Source: Apiospora phragmitis (taxonomy: Eukaryota; Ascomycota; Sordariomycetes; Amphisphaeriales; Apiosporaceae). Taken from it: a stretch of 64,000 bases of DNA. The notes under the pieces were generated by a model, which was not told the origin of the DNA, ran no database searches, and worked only from the letters and a program-made list of their open reading frames with translations. Both the position numbers and the translations under genes were made by a program. Positions within the stretch are counted from its first letter, which is position 1. Each line of letters opens with the position of its first letter. The stretch is taken from assembly GCA_038363925.1 (NCBI GenBank), contig JAQQWL010000011.1:6138001-6202000 (forward strand), read 5' to 3'. Positions 57,687-64,000 of this stretch are shown here, piece by piece.

Positions 57687-59112
57687 ATGACGGCCTACTC
57701 GTTATTGTCGTCGCCGCCCAGGCCGTTGCTGGCGAGACACGTGACGAGATGCGGTCTCATCTGCGTCGTCTGCGCGCTCACCCTTCTCCTGATACCGGCG
57801 ATGACTCTATACGGCGGCGCCTATTATGCCACCATTGCGGCGGCGGCGGCGAATCGCCCGGTGGCCTCTTCGGCGAAGATAATACCGGACCATCGTTATC
57901 GTGGAGGCGGCGGCGGCGGTGATCTCAGCAGCAGCACCCTTCTGACGATGACGACGGAGTCCACAAAAGCAGAGGGATCAACCCCATCGGCCAATCCGGA
58001 AGTACAACAACGAAACGAATACGTAGCCATCTGCCTCGCCGTCCGGGACCAGGGCCCGGACCTGCCCGAGTTTTTACAACACCATTATTACAACATCGGC
58101 GTCCGGCGCTTCTACATCATGGACGACGGGTCGCGGCCGCCGCTCTCGTCGCTGGGGCGGGACGGCGGATACGGCGTGCCCGCCGCGGCGCTGACCTTTG
58201 TCTACCACGACGAGTCGATGCGCGTCCACGACATGCAGCACAAGGTCTACAACGACTGCATCAACGTCTGGGGCGCGAACCACACCTGGATGGCCTTCAT
58301 CGACGCCGACGAGTTCCTGGACGTCTTGGGGGCCTCGCCGCCGCCGCCGCCGGCTCCTGCCACATCATCATCTTCCTCTCCTTCGCTATTGTCTTACTTG
58401 TGGCCATCTTCTTCATCCTCGTCAACGGCATCCTCCCAAGCCAGCAGTAGCACCAGCAGCAACAAGAACACAACCACTGGAGGGAACGGCGTCGGCGGCG
58501 TCGAAGAACAAGAGAGCTCAGAATCCATCCTCCGCGAGCTAGAGCCCCTTCCGCACGTCGGCGCGCTGGGCGTGAACTGGCAGATGCACACGTCCAACGG
58601 GCGGCTGACGCGGGCCGACTCGGTGCGGGCGGCGTACACGGAGTGCATCTACGACGACCCGGCACACCGCGGCGAGGGGTCCGACAACAAGCACATCAAG
58701 TCCATCGTGCGCGTGCGCGACTACGACCGGCCCATCAACCCGCACAAGTTCGCCCTCCGGCCCCCGCAACAGGTCACCGTGGGCGAGCACAACGACACCG
58801 TCGCGCACTTCGCCTTCCGCCAGCCCATCACGCGCGACCGTCTCAGCCTGCACCACTACGCCGTCAAGAGCCGGCAGGAGTACGAGGAGAAGATCATGCG
58901 GAGCAACGCCATGAGCGCTCCCAAGAACGAAGGGTTCTGGAATCGTAAGTTTCTTGTTTTCCTTAAAAATAAAAACACTTCCTGTTCCCCATCTAGAGAA
59001 GCAAAATCAGCAGCAGAAAGTGAGAGTCACGACTAACCGCTTCTTTTTTGCAGATGTCGAGCATGATCTACCTCATGTAGAATGCAAGGACATGTTACGC
59101 TGGATACAGTGA
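57687..59112 (+). CDS. GT92 family glycosyltransferase, type II membrane protein
   Basis: Exons 57687..58944 and 59054..59112 give an intact 438-residue protein. A single anchor (CGLICVVCALTLLLIPAMTL, about residues 22-41) predicts a Golgi lumenal enzyme. The GT92/DUF23 core is clear: YVAICLAVRDQGPDLPEFL, IGVRRFYIMDDGS, QHKVYNDCINVWGANHTWMA, the DxD-type metal site in FIDADEFLDVLG, then LGVNWQMHTSNGR and KSIVRVRDYDRPINPHKF. GT92 members add galactose to N-glycan or other acceptors in animals; fungal members are little known. A 70-residue Pro/Ser/Thr/Asn-rich insert separates DADEFL from the rest and is rare for the family. The last exon is short but keeps frame (VEHDLPHVECKDMLRWI). Confidence 0.9.
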
Positions 59113-59348
59113 TCAATGTTGTAAACTAAACAAACTCCATGAGAGCTTGAAGAACCATAATAGACGGGGTATGATCAATTGTATTAGACTATCCTTCTCT
59201 TGAGAGGATGTACAGTACTATAACACATCAGTGTAATGCGCAGCTCTGAAACGCCATATCCATAAGGGCGCTTATCAGCGCTGGGCTTTGGTCGGGCTCA
59301 AACGACCTGTTCATTGATGCTATCATGCGAGACCCTCCGCATAATCAT

Positions 59349-61492
59349 TCAAGTCTCCTCGATCTTCTGAATCTCGGCTTTGGCTTCCTCCCAGGCTTCT
59401 TTGTTCTTTCGTGCCCATTCGATCTGGCTTTTTGCATATGCAAGCTGTACGGAATATGTTAGAAATACGCATGTCGGATTATAGAAGAATGCCGGTCAAA
59501 CTCACCATGTAACGTCTCAGATCATCTTCCTTTTCGCCTTGGAATCGCTTCAGATCCTTCAGAATGCTTCCACTAGCATCCTTCACGTCCTGGGCAGCAG
59601 CAACCTGGGCCTGCTCGAGGTGCTCAATACTCTCATGAGTCTTTCCCATCGTATCACGTCTGGTCCGCTCAGGGTCCACGTCTACAACGCCCTGAACAGC
59701 ATGTCGAATAGGACCAAAAATCTTGTTAGTAATGGAGTTGGTGCTGGGCATTTTCTTGTGAGTAGGTGGTGACCGCTCAGGGGCTCCAACTCGTGCCGAA
59801 GGCGCCGAGGAGAAATCGCCATGCGTAGGGGGGAAATCGGAATCAATGGAAGCCGTATCCTCGCCGCTGCTCTCTCGATGATGCTGCGACGTGGAGTTCT
59901 CCTTCATACTCGACGATCGGCGGGGTGGCTGGTGCTGTTGTTGTGCGCTACCAATCTGCTGGCTGCTACTGAGATATTGCTCAATCCTCCGAGCCTCGGC
60001 TTCGCTTCGTTCAAGTTGATCGAGGAGCATGCGCTTTTTAATAAGTTCGTCATTGGTCATCTCTTGCTGTACCCTCTTCAGTGTCCTATAGCGAAGAACG
60101 CCCCGAATAACGCTGGCAAATTGAGCATTTTCGCGCATGGGCTCGGCAAAGCTGGCGCCCAAGGAACCGGCCAGCTCTTCTGTCGCTATGTACGAAGAGT
60201 CGGCGGCCTGGCCAACACGCTCGATAGCTGCAGCGAGTGAGGAGTCCTGCTCTGAAAGGGCGAAAGCGTTGTACTTGGCACCTAAATCAGACATATCCCC
60301 AGATAGCGCCGTCAAGTGGCTCAGTGTTCGACGGTTGACCTTCTCCATCGAGCCCATTAGGAGGTGCTCCATGTCTTTGATTGACGCCTCGAAGCTGTTG
60401 AAGTAGGGGTCCAGCTCCTGTTCGGTTAGGCTATGGGTGTCAGGTGGAAATCGCTGAAGTATCTGCGGTCCGGTCGTAGCGCTAGGGCTATCAAAGGTCG
60501 AAGGAGGGCCAGCTGCCGATGCGCCCTTCAACTTGGAGGAAGTAGCAGGGATCGGAAGATGCGAGTGCGCGTCGCTCGGGTTGGCGGTATCCAGAGGAGG
60601 TGCCTTAAGGATGGACTTCGGGATCGAGGCCACGGGATGGCTTTGGAGAACTTCGTTCCAGCTGACGTTAGGATCCAGGAACCTCCACCAGACACCATCA
60701 CTTAGTAAGTCATCCATCTTTCGGCAACGGTTAAGAAAAACTGCCAACATGCGCTTTCTCAAGTCGATTATTTGTTGATCTTGCTTGGCATTGGTAGGGT
60801 TTGCGGCGTAATCGGCCATGGTGTGTTTCTCGGGTATCGGAGGAATGATGAGAGTCGGGTGAAGTCTAGTGAGCGCATCTCGTAGGGAAGCGAACTCGGA
60901 GTATCGGCGGCGAACCTCCAGGTCGCCAGTACGGATCGTGTAGACGATATAGCGACCGCCACTTTCCACGCTCTTGCCGGCATCCGTGATCATGATGGGA
61001 AGCTCAGGGTTCTCGTAGATGATCTGCTCGATGCGACTGCTGTATCCACCAGCCTTCCGCCGGGAAACTTGGGCCCGGGCCTGCGCAGCATACTCCTCGT
61101 CACTATCGGCGTCGCTTACTTCCTGGCCGTACGATTGCGGAGGGGGTGGCGCCTCCTCGCTAGTGGTGGAGGGCGTCTGTGGCTCGGCGAAGCGCGGGTT
61201 GTCTGCAAATATCCATTCGAGATCAGCTTCATTCGGTGGCGAGGGAGGGTTTTCCAGAGGAATGTCATCCCACTGGACATCCGCCTGGGAGCTGTTCATG
61301 TGGCCAGACATAGCAGATGGAGGGACGCATCAGGCAACGAGGATGGTGCAGCTGCTTTGCAAGTAATGCCACAAATATGGACTTACAGTCGCGAGGGGTC
61401 GGGGAGGCAGCATTTACAGAAGACGAGGTCACCGAATCCCGCCTGTCAAAGCTGGTCCCATATGGGTTGTTATCTTCCTCGTCGTTCCACAT
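59349..61492 (-). CDS. SNX41: sorting nexin Snx41/Atg20 (PX-BAR)
   Basis: Exons are complement 61387..61492 (starting MWNDEEDNNPYGTSF, the family start), 59506..about 61311, and 59349..59444. The PX domain (RRRYSEFASLRDALTRLHPT, IIPPIPEKHT, then an Arg-rich LRKRMLAVFLNRC) binds PI3P on endosomes. The C-terminal half is a long helical BAR-like region (AIERVGQAADSSYIATEELA, LLDQLERSEAEARRIEQYLS), ending KKLE-like with QIEWARKNKEAWEEAKAEIQ. The protein acts in retrograde sorting and selective autophagy. The first intron (GTAAGT at 61386) has no CAG/TAG acceptor that joins in frame to the MNSSQADVQWDDIP exon, so a one-base error is likely there; alternatively translation starts at 61311. The GTGAGT intron at 59445..59505 is clean. 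Confidence 0.88.
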
Positions 61493-62493
61493 CTTGTTGC
61501 TGCGCGGCGTTCACAAACAATGCGATTAATGAGTCGACAATCAGTATCAATCCGAGGCGTGACCCGGTAATCTTAATGTGATGATTGGTCTGGCGCTCGT
61601 TGTAATTGCTATGGGCAAGATTACCTCAGACTCGAGAGCGACGGCAGCGGCGACAATCCCAACAACAATAGCAATGCGGCCGCGGGCGAAGCAAGGTGGG
61701 GGGAAGGTGGGAAGAGAGTGACGAATGAATGTGTCGCCTAACACAGCAGCTTCACGAATCTAGTGAATGATATGCCTTGTGGTCATTGTCTTCATGTGCG
61801 ACGACAGACGGTATCATAAAAGGGCAGCTTTGATTCAATGGGGGAAGAAAGATGATGTGCGACAACGAAGGTGTAGATGCTCATGGGGAGTGGGGGGGGG
61901 GGATTAGCATTGGCTACACTATGGAAACCGGGTGCCTTGACTGGGCCCCAGCCTTTAGGTCAAGTTAAGCCTTGGAAAGCGAGAGCCTGCTTTGATTGGG
62001 ATTGATCGAGACCGATGACGAAGCACTGTCAGGTCCGTGCTTTTGCTTTGCTTGTTGCTTGGGACTACTGGACCACTTGCCTAGCCTAACCTTACGGGGG
62101 CGGCCAAGATCGATCTGCAGTGCTCAAGTGCGGGACATTTCCATCAGATTGATGTGACATGGAGCCCGTTCATTCTTTTCCCACATGCAGTATATTGGTA
62201 AGATACCTGGTAAGTAGTTGAAGATATATGTCAATCCGTACACATGCATGGTAAGTCGATGTTATACCTTTGCAATCGTTGGCCTGGCGAATCAACTTCA
62301 ACCGGCTGGCGTTCTGTCACACGTCATACGTCACAATGCGTGGCAACCGCCAACTCGAAGTGCAGCATCAGCATGAAGCTGAACGCACTTCAAGCTAGAG
62401 AGCTGGCTACATATAGGCCTCCAATGGCCTCCGCTTTCAATGAGTCTTTTGACTCTGTCTCCATCTCGACCAGTCAGTTGTGTTGTGGCAATA
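61493..62493. promoter_or_regulatory. divergent promoter region, SNX41 / HET gene
   Basis: One kilobase between divergent genes; contains a G-run at about 61893-61901. No coding signal. Confidence 0.35.
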
Positions 62494-64000
62494 ATGAGGC
62501 TCTTGAACTGCCGCACCCAGACTCTAAAGGAGTTCCTACAAGAGCCGCCGCCTCCGTATGCCATCCTCTCGCACACGTGGGAATTGGAAGAGGTCACCTT
62601 TGAACACTTACACAATGAAGTCATTCAGCACGAGACCGGGAGGGCTGGTACAAGATCCGAAAGGTGTGCGAGCAGGCCCTTGAGGATGGCTTGGACTACC
62701 TGTGGGCCGATACGCTCTGCATTGACAAGTCTTCTTCGTCCGAGCTGTCCGAGTCTATAAACTCCATGTTCAAATGGTACCGCGACGCGGCTGTCTGCTA
62801 TGCCTATCTCAGCGACGTTTCCCCAGATGGGAGAGACTTCGAGAAGAGCCGTAGGTTCTCTCGAGGTTGGATACGTAAGCAGAGAGAATTTTGATTGACA
62901 TCTTGTTCAGAGGCCATGGTTGGTGATCAAGACGGGAGAGTGTAAGCAACAGCCACTAATCCTTCACTTCCCATAGTCCAGGAGTTGATCGCACCGTGCG
63001 AGCTAAAATTCTATGGTCGGCGTTGGGACTTCGTAGGCCTCAAGTCAACCATGCTTGACCAGCTGCATAGCATCACGGCCATAGACCCCACAGCCCTCCA
63101 AGGCGGCAGCTTGCACCTCCTTAGCGTGGCCCAGAAGATGTCCTGGGCATCGCGGCGACAGACTACACGCTCCGAAGACATGGCCTACTGTCTGCTGGGC
63201 ATCTTCGACATCTCAATGCCCATGCTATATGGCGAAGGGAAGCGGGCCTTCATCCGGCTCCAGGATCAGATCGTGCGAGAATACGATGACGCGACACTTT
63301 TCGCTTGGAGAAGCAGCGGCGACGGGGACGATCACTATCTCACTGGCGTCTTCACCACCTCGCTGGACGCCTTTGCCGACTCGGCCAACTTCTACCCTTG
63401 CCAACCTCGCTGGTCGAGCTCGAAGCAGTTCGACCCCATGACGGTCAGCAACCGCGGCGTGCAATTCGTTGCTCCAGCTCGCAAGTTTGACCGTCAAATT
63501 TTCGGCCGCGGCTACGAGATCTTCCACGTGCAGCTAGCCTGCAAAGAAGTAGGCTTCGACATGAAACCCCGCCTGCGCGCGGGCATATACCTGGCCAAGC
63601 GCTTCGGCACTGGGGACACCTGGTCGCGGATCTGGTCCACTGAGCTGCCGTCCTTTGAATCCTGGACAAAGTACGAAGTAAACAGCTTCTTTGTGCTCAA
63701 GGAGCGTAGCTCTCTCCAAGACCTGATGTTGGCGGGCGGCATCGGCGACGTAACCGCTTTATGGGTCCGGACTTTGCCGCCCGCGGTGGCCTGGCCGTAC
63801 CGTCTGGCCTTTGCATATCCGCCCTATCAATGGGATGAGAGAAATAAATTGTTCCAGGGGTTTCACTGGGGCAAGCAAGAACCATTTGTCCTTGCTTTTC
63901 GCAAGTCGATGACACATGATACTTCTGACGGCGCGCTGGACGAGAATCCGGCATCGTCATACTTCCTTGTGGTCCTAGGTATAAGAGAACTGGACCAACA
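62494..64000 (+). CDS. HET-domain protein (heterokaryon incompatibility), 3' end cut by the window
   Basis: Exons 62494..62874 and 62977 to the window edge (GTAAGC/TAG intron). The HET domain begins PPYAILSHTWELEEVTF-like, continues through DGLDYLWADTLCIDKSSSSE and WYRDAAVCYAYLSDV, and ends SRGWILQELIAP. Beyond it are KMSWASRRQTTRSEDMAYCL, LLGIFDISMPMLYGEG and a long unassigned region of 200 or more residues. Proteins of this group trigger cell death when incompatible strains fuse. The frame breaks at 62636-62637 (one C short), before REGWYKIRKVCEQAL; the corrected phase matches the splice. The partner domain (often NACHT, ankyrin or WD40) would lie past 64000 and cannot be judged. Confidence 0.9.

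Overview
The window comes from the nuclear genome of a filamentous ascomycete (Pezizomycotina, probably Sordariomycetes). The evidence is short spliceosomal introns (about 50-280 nt, GTAAGT-type donors, CTAAC/CTAAT branch sites, CAG/TAG acceptors), typical fungal gene families (HET domain protein, LaeA-like methyltransferase, Rco1, Snf5 with a fungal C-terminal extension), and an AT-rich stretch with the CpA/TpG depletion of repeat-induced point mutation (RIP). I see no tRNA, rRNA or CRISPR.

Layout. 0.35-8.2 kb holds a Phs1-type 3-hydroxyacyl-CoA dehydratase (+), an alpha/beta hydrolase (-), a 2-oxoglutarate/Fe(II) oxygenase (-) divergent from an ACMSD-like amidohydrolase (+), and a secreted cupredoxin (+) with an in-frame stop. 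9.1-13.8 kb holds a pair of related, unrecognised genes (-) and an acyltransferase-3 membrane protein (-) with two in-frame TGA codons. 15.0-31.3 kb is a housekeeping block: SNF5 (-), an EBP1/PA2G4-like protein (+), the Rpd3S subunit Rco1 (+) and an RRM-Pumilio protein (-). 31.3-37.9 kb has no recognisable gene but contains a TIR-bearing, MITE-like element at 33.0-33.6 kb. 37.9-40.6 kb has a DUF5672 glycosyltransferase (-) and only the 3' end of VPS18 (-). 40.6-44.5 kb is an odd non-coding mosaic: a CpG-rich, TpA-poor island next to a RIP-ravaged AT-rich block. 44.6-46.5 kb carries a gene remnant and a LaeA-like methyltransferase (-). 47.3-49.4 kb is a complete but dead Mutator-like (MULE) transposon with long TIRs. 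50-59.1 kb has three sugar-related genes: a nucleotide-sugar 4,6-dehydratase (-), an SLC35E-type transporter (+) and a GT92 glycosyltransferase (+). The window ends with sorting nexin Snx41/Atg20 (-) and a HET-domain gene (+) cut by the window edge.

Two mutation signatures dominate. First, at least a dozen conserved genes contain single-base indels, nearly all in C/G or A/T homopolymers. Adding or removing one base at each site makes the spliced length divisible by three and restores family continuity, which points to an uncorrected sequencing or assembly error class rather than mass pseudogenisation. Second, C-to-T/G-to-A changes that look like RIP affect the MULE and the AT-rich block, and stop-creating C-to-T-type changes affect two ordinary genes. 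Coordinates for broken genes span the whole locus. Exon boundaries are given in the evidence.
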